From the NCBI GenBank assembly GCA_005281725.1, contig SSBO01000013.1, positions 566,518 through 630,517 of the forward strand: DNA of 64,000 nucleotides, given 5' to 3'. The notes below the pieces were generated by a model. The model was not told the origin of the DNA, did no database searches, and was given only the letters and a program-made list of their open reading frames with translations. Each line of letters begins with the position of its first letter. Positions within the stretch are counted from its first letter, which is position 1. Origin of the DNA: Wuchereria bancrofti (lineage: Eukaryota > Nematoda > Chromadorea > Rhabditida > Onchocercidae). The position numbers and the translations under genes are program-made. Shown here in pieces: positions 34,358 to 47,709 of this stretch.

Positions 34358-37154
34358 TCACGACAAATAACTAAATGACCATTTTCCGTCAGGAAATGAT
34401 GGATAGAAATATCCTCGAGATTGTTGAGATCGTACATTACGAAACGAATTCATTGAATTTCCTCTTAGATTGTATGGTGGCATAACGATACGATCAATGA
34501 GTGATATGTTCCCAGTAAATGGTATCACTGAAATTGATTGCAAACGTGGTCGTTGTTCACGTGATCGTTGTTGTTGTGTTGTTTGACGTGATTGCAACAA
34601 TGGTAAGTTGTACCAGTGTTGGTCATTATTATTATCCGGAAAATTTCAGTAATTATATGCAAAATCAAAATTGTCTTAATCAAAATTTATAGTTTGAATT
34701 AATCGTATTTAAGTTTTTTTTTTGAAACAATATAAAATAGTACTCAAATGAAAGGAGAAATTTTAATAAAAGTTTAAAAATTCTGTGCTACAATTATCTT
34801 AAAGTAATTAATCATAAATTTAAAAATGGTCTAATTATCAGATTGATTTTTTATTCATTTAATGCAACGTGCAAATAATGTATATATGACCGAATAGAGA
34901 TTTAATTATTTCTAATAGTTATCGAAGTATTTGAAATCAAATTTTAAATCTCTACTATTTGTAGTGCATAGATTTTGTCAAAGAATTCTATTTTAAAAGA
35001 TTAAGAATTTACTTCTGAAATAGCTGTGGTATTATCAGTAGCGCCAAATTCTGTATCAGTATTTTGTCTGCAACACTTAATTATTATACCAATTAGCAAA
35101 AATCAAATGAATAAAAAAAATTCGTAATTAAGAATAACTGAATAAAAAGGGATAATTATTTAAATTAAAATTGAAAGCAATACGAAATCTGTTTGTATAC
35201 TATTATTATTATTATTGTTGTTATTGTCATTATTATTATTATTATTATCATTGTTATTATTATTATTATTTGATTTTCAGGATTTGTTATTTTGTAATTT
35301 TGTGATAATTTTTCATGAAATATTTTAGTGATTACAGTTATGCAACACTTAAAATATACTCATCCACTATAGTTACTAATATTACTTCATAAAAGTTAGA
35401 TCAAAAAATTCGCATTAATTTTTCACAAATAAACCTCATATATGAATTTAAAAAAAGAAAGATGAGTAACAGTTGAAATAAATGACGAATTTGGGAAAAA
35501 GAATGTCGTAGTTTAATACTCAGAAATGGTAAAATTTTCAATCGTAAAAAAAAACCAAAAGAAAGAAAAATTAACCTTGTTTGAGCAGTTCGTGAATTGG
35601 TCACATTTCGACTTCTGTCAACAAATTCATCATCATCGTTATCACTGTTATCACTATGAATCAACCGTCGTAGCAATTCATTAGGATCCATATTATCATC
35701 CCAATGGATATTACTATCATCATCTGATAATGATGGCATTTGTTCATCACTTACGTATGTTTCCGCTTCACTTTCTGTCCCATTGCTTTCATTACCTTAA
35801 AAAAAAGTAAAGTTAAACAAATTACCACTAAAAATGCTCAAATTTTACCTCAAACGAGTATATTATTTTAGTATTTTGCATATTTAATATGATAAGAATA
35901 TTAAAAGATAGCACAGTTAATTAATTAAGGAAGTTAATTAGTTTAATGCTTAAAAAGCGATTAGAAGGTTTTCGGCTGATAGTGATTTCAAATTGTTTAT
36001 AACTAATCAAATACTTATCAAATATATTAAATATAAATATTTAGATGTAAACACTGTTATTGATTTACGATAGGTATGAAAGATAATTACTGGTAATCTA
36101 AATTGAAGAATAAATGACGGGAATGACATATTTTAATATGAATTAAAAATTTTTAAACTATTTCAGGAATATTGCAATTTTACCACAAAAAAATAACATA
36201 TTCTGTGAGACAATTCCACTGATAATTTAAATATACCGAGAAATTTTAAATCCTACATTCAAAAAAAAGATTACTTCTAGTAATTGTAAATTGTTGCCAT
36301 GATCATGAATCTGACTCTCATTGACCTTTGGTATCACAGAATCAATAAATTATAACCTTTTACGGTTTTTTTAAATGATCTTTCAAAATCAATAAATTAT
36401 TTTTTTTTTTTTATAAAAACAAAAAATATATGTGTAAAAATTTCTTTTTTATAAAAAACAAAAACTTTTTTGATAACTTTTTAATTAATTCCAAATTAGC
36501 CCGGGATCAAACCAATTATTTTTACATTATATTTATTTTTTACATTTTATTATTATCATCAAATCCTGTGATAATAATGGCTTTTGACATAAATGTAACG
36601 AATACTTCGCACTTTCCATTTTTTTGTGGTAAAATTTATTAGAAAATGATTTCCAATATGTTTAATGCCGGAAAAAAAATTTTTTTTGGTTTTTATAGAA
36701 AAAGAATGCCATAATCAGAAAATCAAAATGATAAAGTTAACCAGAATTATCATTATCGTCATCATCACTATCATTATCATCATTCACAGGCATATGTTGA
36801 ATATGGATTAATTCTCTTTCTTCATTAGGCATAACTCTTCCATCATGAAAATTAACAAAATTTCTTCTCGGATCTAAAAAATTATCAGTCTATTCATTTA
36901 TTACATTAAGTTTATTACTAATAGTTAATAATTTAAGAAAAAATAATTCATAATTAAAAAAAATGAAAGACAATTTTCATTAATTTTTGAGGTAATATAT
37001 AAACTAAGAAATAATTTAATTTTTCCTTGGTTTAAAAGAAATTTTTTAAAATTATTTGTTTATTTTTTACTTAAATGATTATTAAATAATAATTCAAACC
37101 ATAAAAATGATATCGCTGATGAGTCATGTCATCGTCCAGTTGTGAAGAAACCAT
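34358..37154 (-). CDS. Acidic/low-complexity protein, tandem paralogue 2
   Basis: Four exons chain in phase: 37100-37154 (MVSSQLDDDMTHQRYHFY), 36742-36873 (RRNFVNFHDGRVMPNEERE to a DDNDSDDDDND run), 35576-35795 (SDDDSNIHWDDNMDPNELLRR) and 34358-34637 (Gln/Arg-rich, ending GKWSFSYLS). Donors are gtttga, gttaac and gttaat. Acceptors of exons 2 and 3 are good, but exon 4 would start at tttccG where an AG is missing, so the last splice may be lost. The protein would be about 230 residues, disordered, acidic in the middle and Arg-rich at the end. No fold or family is recognised. Intron phases and sequence (RNxVN at exon 2; SG then acidic exon 3) match the gene at 38.1-42.1 kb, which marks a tandem duplicate. 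Confidence 0.5.
35199..35271. repeat. ATT/GTT trinucleotide microsatellite
   Basis: An interrupted (ATT)n array with GTT and CAT variants lies in the intron between exons 3 and 4 of the acidic-protein gene. Confidence 0.9.
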
Positions 37155-38096
37155 TTTCCCAGTTTTATTTCTACTAGAATTGTAATTAATTAACTAAATC
37201 TGTTACAGACAATAAATTAGCATAAATTAGTTATTTATTCTTATGTTTTGGAATGAAAAAAAAGAAACGAAATTAAAAATAATTTATGAATTTATTTCAT
37301 GAAATGTGAAAACAAAATTTTGAAACATTGATAGGTAATTTAGTTATCTTTAGCAACTGATTAATTTCAAAACAACAATCTATCATCAATTAACTGCTAA
37401 TTACTTTTCAAAACTTCCTGATTTCTATCAAATCAATAACTATTTATCTCAATTATATTATTGATTAATTTGTAAGATGACAAAAAAATACCACCACCGT
37501 TCCGTAAACATATATCTGTGAAAATTTATCAAACATATCACAATGATAAGTATTTATATCATTTTCATTTTCAAAATTATGCATATGTAAATGCATTAAA
37601 AATTAAAATTGATCACGTCAAATACGTGTGTAGCTTTGAATATAAAGCTTAAAATTTTGCATGGATCTTATTTATGAATGTCAAAATTTTCCTTCCAAAA
37701 AAATAATTTGCCAGTTCTTTTTTTAACAATAGAATTTTAAGGATGTGTTTGCAAATTGATGAATCAAATTGAACAATTTCAAATGTCGGATTTTAATTTT
37801 AAATCAAAAGTAGATGCATCTATAATAAAATGTTGTAGCTCAAAATTAAATTTAAAAAGACTGATATCAGAAAAAGACGTGTTTCAAAAATTAAAAGCTT
37901 AAATTAAATAAATTAAATATTTATTGATAATGAAATATCAGTTACAAAGTAAATCAGTTAATAGTATTTTTCATACGTATGTAATTCATTTCATAAAATC
38001 CAATTTTAGCAAAGAATTTTTTTCCTCTCAAAATATATTGTTCTCTTCAATATATTGTTTTTATGTTAAATTGTTGAAAGATGGCATTTTTTTGTC

Positions 38097-41000
38097 TTAA
38101 AATCTTCTTTTAATTCGACCGCTGTTCACGTAACGTAGTCTTCCGTATAACCGAGATCGTGGTTGTGACGATCGTTGACGTCGATGTGGATTTCGTGGTC
38201 GTGACAAGCGTCTTCGACCAATTCTCATATGTCTAATATTTCTTCTCTAAAAGAATAAGTATTTTTGTTTGTAAAAAACGCTTGAATTTTTTCGTTTAAA
38301 AATTTCAAAAAATAATTTTAAAAATTTTATTTAACAAAATCTTATAGAGTTTATTAATGAATAACTATTCTCTTTCCATTCTTTGAATTATTTTTTTTTT
38401 TTATTCATTAAGTATAGAGACTTTTTAATCTTTCCTACTCAGTGACAAAATCATTTAAATTTTAAAGATAACTGATAATGAATAATTTTATTACAGATCC
38501 GATCGGATAGTTTCTTTCAATGGTACGATTGATTTGTTCCATTGGTTCCTCATCGCTTTCTGAACTATATTCAATATTATTTCGTCTTGAAATTAACGAT
38601 AATGAACGTCGTCGTTTTGCTGAAATACGTGACATTCTGCTAAGTGATCTTGGCATACGATAACGTCTAGTACCACGACGAATACGATGACGTGACCGAA
38701 CTGGGCGTCTCTGTTCCGAAAAAACACTACGATTATTTCCGTATTGGCTGCGATTTCTAGCACTACCCAGAAGCCAACGATAGTTGCTACCCTGTTGCTG
38801 TTGTTGTTGCATGGGTAATTCTCGGGGATCTGATGCTACATTTGCTGGTGGCGATTCATCGCGTGTTGTCAGTCCTATTCTGAGCTAAAATTTATTTCTA
38901 CAAAAAAAATACGAAATGACTTCTGATTATTTGACATATTTATCCATCTATAGAAATCTAATATTTATGGACGAAAATATAAAAAAGTTTTGAAGATAGA
39001 AGCATCTTTACTTGCATATTATAAAAAAATTATTTTGAATTTCAATAAAATTATTACAAGATTGCTTAAGCTGTTGATTTCATCATCACTTGATTGATCA
39101 TCTATTTGTTGATAAACAAAATCTCGAGCCTAAAATTTTGTAAAATCAAGTGAACACAATTATGCTTATATTTCCTGATGCTAAATAACTAAATGATGAT
39201 CAAATAATAATATTTCTAAAATTAAGTAGTTGAATTGGTTAAACAATTTTCAATGTATTTAAGTTTGTTTAAATATTATCAAATGGATGTTTAAATCGAA
39301 ATAACTCAACTCAGTAAAAAAATAAAAATAAATTTTATAAATTCAAAGGATAGTTGTTTTGTGACAAGCTTTAATAAATCGTTAATTAGTTGATTATAAA
39401 TTTTTTTTCTAATAGGTTTTTTTGAATTTAGTAAACTTTAATTTTGCAATATATATTGAAAAATTTTATTTCTAACTTCCCCTTTTCTTATATAAGAATT
39501 TAAGCTAATTAAGTCTACAAATTTTAGGATTTCAAATTATTTTGCAATAGCAAAATCCATAATATAAAAATTTATTTAATATTTTTTATTAGCACAAAAA
39601 AAATTTTAATAAAAATTTTAATTTTAAAAAAATAAATAAATTCACAAGAAAACAATAAACTTACAATATTCGGATAGCTATGTCGTCGATATCCAATAAA
39701 GTGTCTTTCTTGACGTTCACGCATGGAACGTGGGCTCCATGATTGTGAACCACCTGCTGGCAAACGCTCAAGATAATCAGACATTTGATCAGATTCATTG
39801 TTTATTTCTTCATAAAAATTATGTTGAAATAATTGTTGTAAATTCTGTAATATCAATTTAATTAAACTTTCACCATTTTTATGCAAACTGTCATATGATT
39901 ATGTGTGATATTATTATTAAAATTGTTTTGGAAATCTTTTTTTACTGTTATATAATGCTTGATTAAATGACTGAAGTATTTTTGCCCAATTTATTTCTCA
40001 AGTAATTTAAATTGCTCAATTATTTCAATTGACATTACATTATTCATGCATATATATTAAATGTTAGCTTTTTGAAATGTTTAACATTTCCAAGAAAATT
40101 TAGTGAATGAATTAATTAGACTTGAAACTGATTAAAGATTACATATTTTGTTATTTTGACAAAAAAAAACTGAAAGATATGAGATAAAAGAAAAAATAAA
40201 TAAAATATATAACTAATTCTGCTATTCTTTTTTTGGCTTTTCATTTAGATTAATTTTAAAATGAACGAACTAATTCATCATTGACGGATATATCAAAATG
40301 ATAATTTTCGAATAAATCATCATTGTTAACATTATGAATCCAATTTTCATTTTCCATTTCATCAATTTCGTGTTCTATACGATCCATTGCCTCATTGAAT
40401 CCAATAAGAAATGCTCTGAGAATTTCAACAATAAATAATTCAATTTTAAAGAGAAAAAATAATATTGTACAGAATAACAATTAAATTTGTAAAGAATATA
40501 ATGAATATCCGGATTCATGCAAAAATGTTGCATCCGGATTCATGCAAATTATTGCAGTATCCGGTTCATATGAGTTAGTACTACTATAATTATCCGAATT
40601 CACAAAGCTTTATAACTTTATAATTTTGCAAGATAACTTTAATAAAATTTGTCTATCAATTTCGTGAATAGCTTTTTTCTAACATCACCTATCAACAGCA
40701 TCCTGCAACTGATCACCGCTGTAGTACCCGGATTCATCAGCTTCAGCAAAATTTTCGAAGTCAAGATCCAGTAAGTCAAATGCATCCAAATCATCAAAAT
40801 CGAAGCTTTCATTTAGTAGCCTACCAGAATGAATTGAACCTAAATTTATTCTCAAATAAAATGCAATAAAAATTTCTTTTTCCAAAAGTTGGATAAATTC
40901 GAATTTAAATGAGTATTTGAAACAGAAAAAAGTCATGAAATGTATTTATAATCTAAATTTTTTTCAACTAAAAATTTTAATTTTACAAATAATAACAAGA

Positions 41001-42088
41001 ACTATATTTGATGAAATACTGTCTAAATTGATAAATATAATAAATTCAATAATTCAATTGTCGCTATAAGAAAACTCCTTGATAATATATTTTCATCATA
41101 AAAACTGTATATTTTTTCATCATAAAAACAAAGTCAAGGTAAATTTTCAAATTTAGCATTTTTTATATCAAAGCATTTGCAAGATTGTTAATTTTTTTTA
41201 TAATGGTAGTGCTAACAATATTTAACAACCTGATTCGCTGTTTGAGGTATCATCGCTTACTTCATTCAATAGATTCACATTTCGGGATGCATCTATTGAT
41301 TAATTGAAATTTTTTAAATAATTTTAATTTCAAAATATTTGTAAGATTGCTAATTTCCTTTTACTTTTTTTGCATGATAAGAATTAAGCAATTTTTGTGT
41401 CTAAAATTCTTATCTGTTATTTTTTCAGTAAATTTTAAATTTTATTCAAAGTTTTTATTCAGTTATGCAACTTTTTAATATCACAATCATTGAGCAACAT
41501 AGCATAGAGAAATTGTTGCAGAAGTAATATATGAATTTCTTGCTATTTTCAAATGTTTCAAAAATCTTTCAAAGCGAAAACGATATGTGCGAAGCAAAAC
41601 GATTAAATATTTTTTGAAAAAAATTTTAAATAATTTGGTTGAAATAATTTATTAATTCAAATAATTTGTTTCTTCTAAATCAAACTAAGATTTTCATTTT
41701 AATTGAAAATAGTACCATTCATTTTTGATGAGTTATTATTGTTGGTTTTGTGATAATTTGTAAACAAATAAAATTAATCTCTGGAATCAAAATTTTATTA
41801 AAATAATATAATAGAAGAAAGCATATAAATGCTTTTTATTATATTCAACCTTCAAAATTATGATATTAAAATTTCAGATAGCTAATCAATTAAGCAACAT
41901 TACTTTTGTTGTTTTGAAATTTGATCAAAACGCTAGTATTAACAGACTATCAATCAGTTCAGTTAATCTAATTTCACACCACTTTGCATCATAATATTCA
42001 TAAAACAGTTGGAATGTTTCAATTAGAGTAAAGTAATGATTCGGTGCATCTCACCGTCAGATACGAAGAAACCACCTCTGATCGATCG
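38097..42088 (-). CDS. Acidic plus Arg/Ser-rich disordered protein, tandem paralogue 1
   Basis: Eight exons join without a phase conflict: 42055-42088, 41230-41292 (RNVNLLNEVSDDTSNSESG), 40689-40839 (NESFDFDDLDAFDLLDLDF), about 40271-40415 (FNEAMDRIEHEIDEMENEN), 39665-39844 (LPAGGSQSWSPRSMRERQER), 39058-39129, 38495-38884 (poly-Gln, then SRHRIRRGTRRYRMPRSLSR) and 38097-38246 (RRRLSRPRNPHRRQR, ending RIKRRF, stop). The N-terminal half is strongly acidic, the C-terminal half strongly basic, with RS-type repeats. This suggests a nucleic-acid or charge-mediated binding role, but none can be assigned. The first exon lacks an obvious ATG (GTGGTTTCTTC where the paralogue has ATGGTTTCTTC), so the start may be lost. 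The exon 4 donor (gttcgt) is weak; otherwise that exon ends in TAA at 40256. Confidence 0.55.
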
Positions 42089-43355
42089 CTGATAGTAAAA
42101 ATGATCGACAATATTTATATCACAAATTAATATAACATAAAAATCTTGCATATTTGCTATGTTTAATTCAATTTTCACATATCGACAAAAAATCATTTAT
42201 AGTTTTTAATAATTTCCAGTATAAAAATTTTTATGCCTTGAGCAAGAAAAGTATTCACATTTGTGAATAAAAAGATTTGCTTAATTCACTTCAAATATTG
42301 AATTAAAATTTTTTAAATAGATGAAACGAAATTATTCACTCTTTTTCTTCACTTTTCTTAAAAGTACTTCCAATTATTCTGCAAACTTTTCCATTTTGGC
42401 GAATAATTTGTCTAATTAATCGTAAAATGAAAATGAAATAATGATTTCAAAGCAGATGTGGCATTGTCACACATTTATTACGGTGATAGTCCTCCATTCA
42501 GCAAACTTATAGAAACTTTCATTTGCCATTTACTATTAATATTTCTAAGTTTGATACAGTAGATAGACTTGATCATTAATTTATGTTTTCATAAAAACAT
42601 CTCTTTGTCATATTGTTTCTCCTAAAATTTCGTATTCTATTTTAATTAGCAAAATTGACAAGGATAAGTTTATTTAATTAAAAATATAACCAAAACAATG
42701 CATACATGATAAAAAGAGATAAAATGAGTGTTTCACATCGATATTAAAAAACGAAAAAATGAAAGAACAAAGAAAAAAGAAATAAAATATTAAAAAGATA
42801 TAATAAATTCCGATGAAATAAGTTATATCCTTAATTAAATGATTAAATAAGTGAAATAATCAATTGAACTGTTTATTTATCATTTACTGATAATATTCAA
42901 AAGTGCTGATAAGCCAAAACTTCCAAATACATCGCCAATTTCAGTTTGGCCTAATAAATGAAATATCACAGATAATGGTAATGCGAATAATGTTAGAAAT
43001 GCTTCCTTACCTTCACGTATAACATCAGTCATATCATCAATTAATAATCCGGTATTCAGGATCGCTTTGTTATTTTTCAGAAACATTTTCATACCTTTTT
43101 CTCGACCTTCGTCTTCAATTTTTAAATCATCCGAAGTTTTATCTAATCCAGATGATGATAATGATAATAATAATGGCGTTGTTTTATTTTTTGCATATCT
43201 TTATCGATTGATGAAATAGCGCTAATAATTGTTGGATTCGCATTCGATTCAACTGGCTACAAAATGCAAATGTAAAATTAATTGATGTGAAATTATTTCA
43301 TAAGACCATAGCTCAACGAACTAGAAGTGCAACAAAACAACAAAAAAAACTCCCA

Positions 43356-43833
43356 CCCAAATCACCTTAGGTCGGAAGTGTCGCGAATTTCCATATCGCG
43401 AAGCTAAATAAATGTTAATACTGCTTAATATAGCAATCCATTATAATTTCCTTTGCAATGCATCGCACTCGTTTAGCTGACCTTTGATCTTATAACAATC
43501 CTATGCTATGAGCATCCACCATTTAATGTCTGTTGCAACCAATTATAGTTGCCACCCAATGTAAATTCTTTGTGATATCCATGCAATCCCTTGCATTGTA
43601 ACTATTATTCATTGTAACCTATTGTTCAAGTAACTCATTATCATGTCTAAACGATTTCTTCTTTGTAAAAATGTCTGATTATAAAGCACTCCTACATCTT
43701 AACATATATAATGCATCAGTTTTGTTGGATCTATCAAGATTGTACGGTTGCTTCTGTTAATAAAGGATTATTCTCTTCCTCTGTTACCCCACATACTTGC
43801 ATCTACATTCAACGAATCTCCCTGCAATCAACA
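43356..43833. repeat. LTR-like sequence with TCGCGA terminal hairpin
   Basis: From 43379, TGTCGCGAATTTCC begins an LTR-like block that ends at AATCAACA (43833), with TG...CA ends. The 15 bp before it (ccttaggtcggaag) resemble the BEL interior edge next to an LTR, suggesting plus orientation. The 65-bp segment after it is the one that also abuts the LTR at 14924, suggesting minus orientation. I cannot settle this. No SL1 copy is present. Confidence 0.55.
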
Positions 43834-45760
43834 ACCTCTCCCGAAATAATCAATTAAATTATCAAATCTTCCAAGAGAAATTTTGCTTCCACAACAAATT
43901 CCACTTGTTTATTTCATCGTCATTGACTCCTTCAGACTGCGTTTATCTAATTAACAACCATTCTGACAATCTGTAATCCTCAGCTGTAAATTGATCCCTT
44001 TCAATTGAAACAGATTGTAACCATGATAATCTGCTTTTAGTTGTTAATCGAATAAACTTGAGGATCCATGCTGTCGTTCGTAACAGTCTTGGCCATTTGC
44101 TAAAACGTCTGCTATCAATAAATTGAAAGTTATAATCCTTACATATTCGCGAGACTTCTGCTATAGTGATTTGTTCTGGTTCGTCATCGTTGTCAAAATC
44201 GTATTCCCATTGTGGCCAACTGATTTCTCCTTTTACTAGCCACGACAGTCCATGCCACTATGGTGTAAAACTTCTAAGTTGGTGTAGGTTAAGACCTCTG
44301 GTTGCCACGTCTACAGGGTTATCTTCTGATGGAATATAACGAAAGATAAATTTCATTTTACGTATTTCCTCGACCCGATTTTGAACAAATCTTGGTAATA
44401 GGTTAGAATGGTTTTTTATCCAATGTAAAGCACATTTAGAATCTGACCATAAAATTATATTGACGATATCCAGCTGTGTCATGACAAATTGCGCTGCTCG
44501 CGTTCCGATGAGTATGGCTATCAGTTCTAGACGCGGTATTGCCATTCCTTTGATAGGAGCAATACGGGATTTGGCAAAGATAAGCGATGATTTTGTTCCT
44601 TGTATTTGCTGACTCACTAGGTACACTGCTGATGTGTATGCTACGCTTGAAGCGTCAGTGAATACATGTATTCCAATTAAACTTGTAGAAGCTGTGACAA
44701 ATCGCGGTAAGTTTTTTACAACTGTTAACCATTCGGCGATGAGAAATTTCCATTGTTTGTGGTCTTGCTCATCTAATATTTGATCCCAAGAGTTATTCTT
44801 CTTCCACGAGTGTTGTAAGGATAATTTAAATCTTACCATTATTGGAACTAGAAATCCTAGTGGGTCGTATTGTGATGCAACGAATTGTAAAATCGTTCTT
44901 TTTGTTANTTTTTTCTGATTGCTCGATCTTGCTGAGGCAATTTTGCATAGAATTCTTCATCGTTAGATAAAAATTCCCTTAGATTCATTGAAGATGGATT
45001 TCATTTCCGTGTATTTTTCTAACGCATCCTGTGTTCCATTTGATGATACAATAACATTGTCTACATAAAGGTTTCTCTTTATTTCTGAGGCTAATTCACC
45101 ATCATGATTTTCCAAATGATAATTCAGAGTAGCTGATAATAAAAACGGGGATGATATTATTCCAAACGGAATTCTTCTAAAACGGTAACATTTTATATTC
45201 TCGTTGGATACCCTTCCTTCTACTTCTTTTAGCCAAAGGAATCGAGTACAATTTCTCAATAATTTTGAAGGGTGTAGTTCTATTTGTTCAAAAATGCTTT
45301 TTCAATATCAGCTGTAATTACTCCTTTCATCATTCGAAAACATAATAACACACCTACAAGATCTGAAAGGTTAATTGCTCCTCGATATAATACTTCATTC
45401 AAACTTTTCATCCCCTTTATATGTACTGAAGCATCATACACAAATCTTAGCTTGATACAAACATCTTACCAGGATTACAAACATCATGATTTGGCATGTA
45501 ATGAATGATTCCATCTTGATTCATTTGTGATTGTATTTCTTCGATTAAGCCAGAACGTAGTTGATCTTGCATTATTTTATCATATTCTTCCAATTCCTTT
45601 TTATGGGATTGAAATCGCGCTATCAGTATTCGTAAACGATTAACGCATAATCCGTAATTATTGCTCAGTTTATCTTTGTATGGTTTCCATGGCCAACGTA
45701 CTTCATATCTCCCGTTTTGTTTAGTGATACTCTTCTTGAATTGTTCTAGTGCTTTGTATT
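43834..45760 (-). mobile_element. Truncated BEL pol fragment
   Basis: It is homologous to 10330-11970 of the full element: RNase H ([44 protein letters not shown]) and RT ([36 protein letters not shown]). It extends further upstream to KNGRYEVRWPWKP-type sequence of the protease/RT junction that is hidden by the gap in the full copy. About 85 bp are missing at the single N (44907), and 43834-43898 is joined directly to mid-pol, an internal deletion. Gag, integrase and env are absent. Confidence 0.88.
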
Positions 45761-46007
45761 ATTGTCTTAAAATTATTCTATTATTCATTAAGTATTAAAT
45801 ATTGAGTATTCCAGTTAACATATAAATGTATATCCGATATCATTTCACGAATGTAACAAAATAAGTAATATTTCCAAAAAAAGTGATATCAAAAAAAAAA
45901 GCAACACTTCATTTTCCAACAAATTGATAATTACTAATAATTACACTTACCTTACGAAAGTAAACATTTGGAATAATAGCAACTGCGATAAGAAATGAAC
46001 CAATCAT

Positions 46008-47709
46008 TTGGTTCACTCTGCAATAACTGAAATATTTTGAAATGAAAATGTGAAATGTTTCAGGAAAATATGCCTTTTACATTGTTATTCATTGCTATTA
46101 TTCCTCATTAATCCATAATGTATTCTGGTTAATTTATCATTAAAAAGTGAAAAACAATTTAACGATCAAATATTTTCGATGTAAATATTTTCTACCTGTA
46201 ATTAATTTATTGAAGAGAAATTTGTGATACGGTATGGTAAATTGAAGCTCATTAAAAGTATTATAGATGTATTTAAGGTGTAAGCCGATTAGTTTTAATA
46301 CTATTATTACAATTATTAGTATTGGATGCGTAGTTTACAGTAAATAAATGTTATTATTGATTTAATAGTTTTGCTAAATAGTTTAACATTAGTTTTCAAC
46401 CAAAAAATTAGAATCCTAAAGGAAATACTTTTATTCAAATGTATGACAATTATTAATTTAAGATAGTAATCACTGTTGAAATTTTACTCTAACAATTAAT
46501 AAAAATATTTTGATCGATTCAGAAGGATGAAAAATAAGCAAAATTAATCTTGCGATAGCAAAAACTATTATTTAATGGTCAGCTAAATAAAATTAATTGT
46601 ATGTGAAATTAATGTATATATATAGGAAAATTATTATTTAATAATCAGTTAAATGAAATTGAAAGAACTAACAAACTTTTTTTAAACTTTTTTATAAACT
46701 AAGAAGAAATTAGTAAAATTTGATTATTTCTAAATTTATATATTATGCCAAAAATTAATGAAATATGTTTTCCACGATTATGGAAAAAAGATCAAATTTA
46801 TTTATTGTTAAAAACGATCAAAAAAGATTTTCGATATTATCATGGAAAGAAAGAAAAAGCACTATTGTGATATGATTAAATGATATATAAAAATATTTTT
46901 AATGAATGATGAAAAGACAAGTGCGCATATTTTCTTAAATATTTAGAGCAGCAAAAAAGATCAATCTTATATCAAAATATTTATGATTTTATACTTAAGT
47001 TTATATTTAAATATTTTATGTTTAACAATTATGCTTACTAAGACGTAAAAATAAAATACAATTAATTTACCAATGGAATATTTTTCGTTTCTATCATATT
47101 TTTTGAATGTGTTTTGCTTGCAACAACAAAAAATCAACAATATAAACCTTTTATTTTTATGCAAACTAATAATACTTTTAATAGCAAATGAAACAAAGAA
47201 ATCATTGCCCGAATTATCGACTTTTAATTAATTAATTAAGTGATTAATATGATGTTAATAAATTCAAAAATTCATTAACTTTAGTTATCATAAGCAGAAA
47301 GAGAATTACAAAATGACAGGCACTACATCATATAATTAATATCTGTGAGTATAATACAGTAAGTAATATGCCATTCTATCCAGAATTCTTAATGATTACA
47401 TAAAAGAGCGATAATGATAAGAAAAAAAACCTGCTACAATTTATAAATTACAATTTCATTACAATTTTACATGCAAAAAGTTTTACAACAAAGAAGAAAG
47501 CCTTTTTCCTTCATTTTTTAATTATTTTAAGAATATGAATTGATAATAATGATATTATCATCAATAATTACTTTAATTAATTCTATGAAGTGATAACGTA
47601 TATTGTTTAGTGATAAGATATCATGGGATTTTTTTCCTTTTGCTGTTTAATTTTCAGTTGGCTTTGGTTGCAGTGATGTTAAAAGTGGTGCAAATAACGC
47701 ATCAAAAAA
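46008..47709. other. Intergenic, nothing recognised
   Basis: AT-rich sequence. A 65-codon minus ORF at 46967-47164 is Lys/Tyr/Ile-rich and looks like chance. Confidence 0.4.

Larger units (their letters stand above)
42880..46007 (-). pseudogene. Small secreted-protein gene 1, frameshifted, BEL fragment in intron
   Basis: Exon 1 (45951-46007) encodes a short signal peptide, MIGSFLIAVAIIPNVYFRK, behind an ATG preceded by a tgcag acceptor and followed by a strong gtaagt donor. Exon 2 (42880-43256) starts in phase with [20 protein letters not shown]. It needs one base restored in an A-run near 43189 to continue as [18 protein letters not shown] and on to [15 protein letters not shown] and stop. 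The product would be about 140 residues and secreted; no family is recognised. The 2.7-kb intron contains the BEL fragment and LTR of 43.3-45.8 kb. A sequencing error in the homopolymer could explain the frameshift, so the gene might be intact. Confidence 0.45.
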
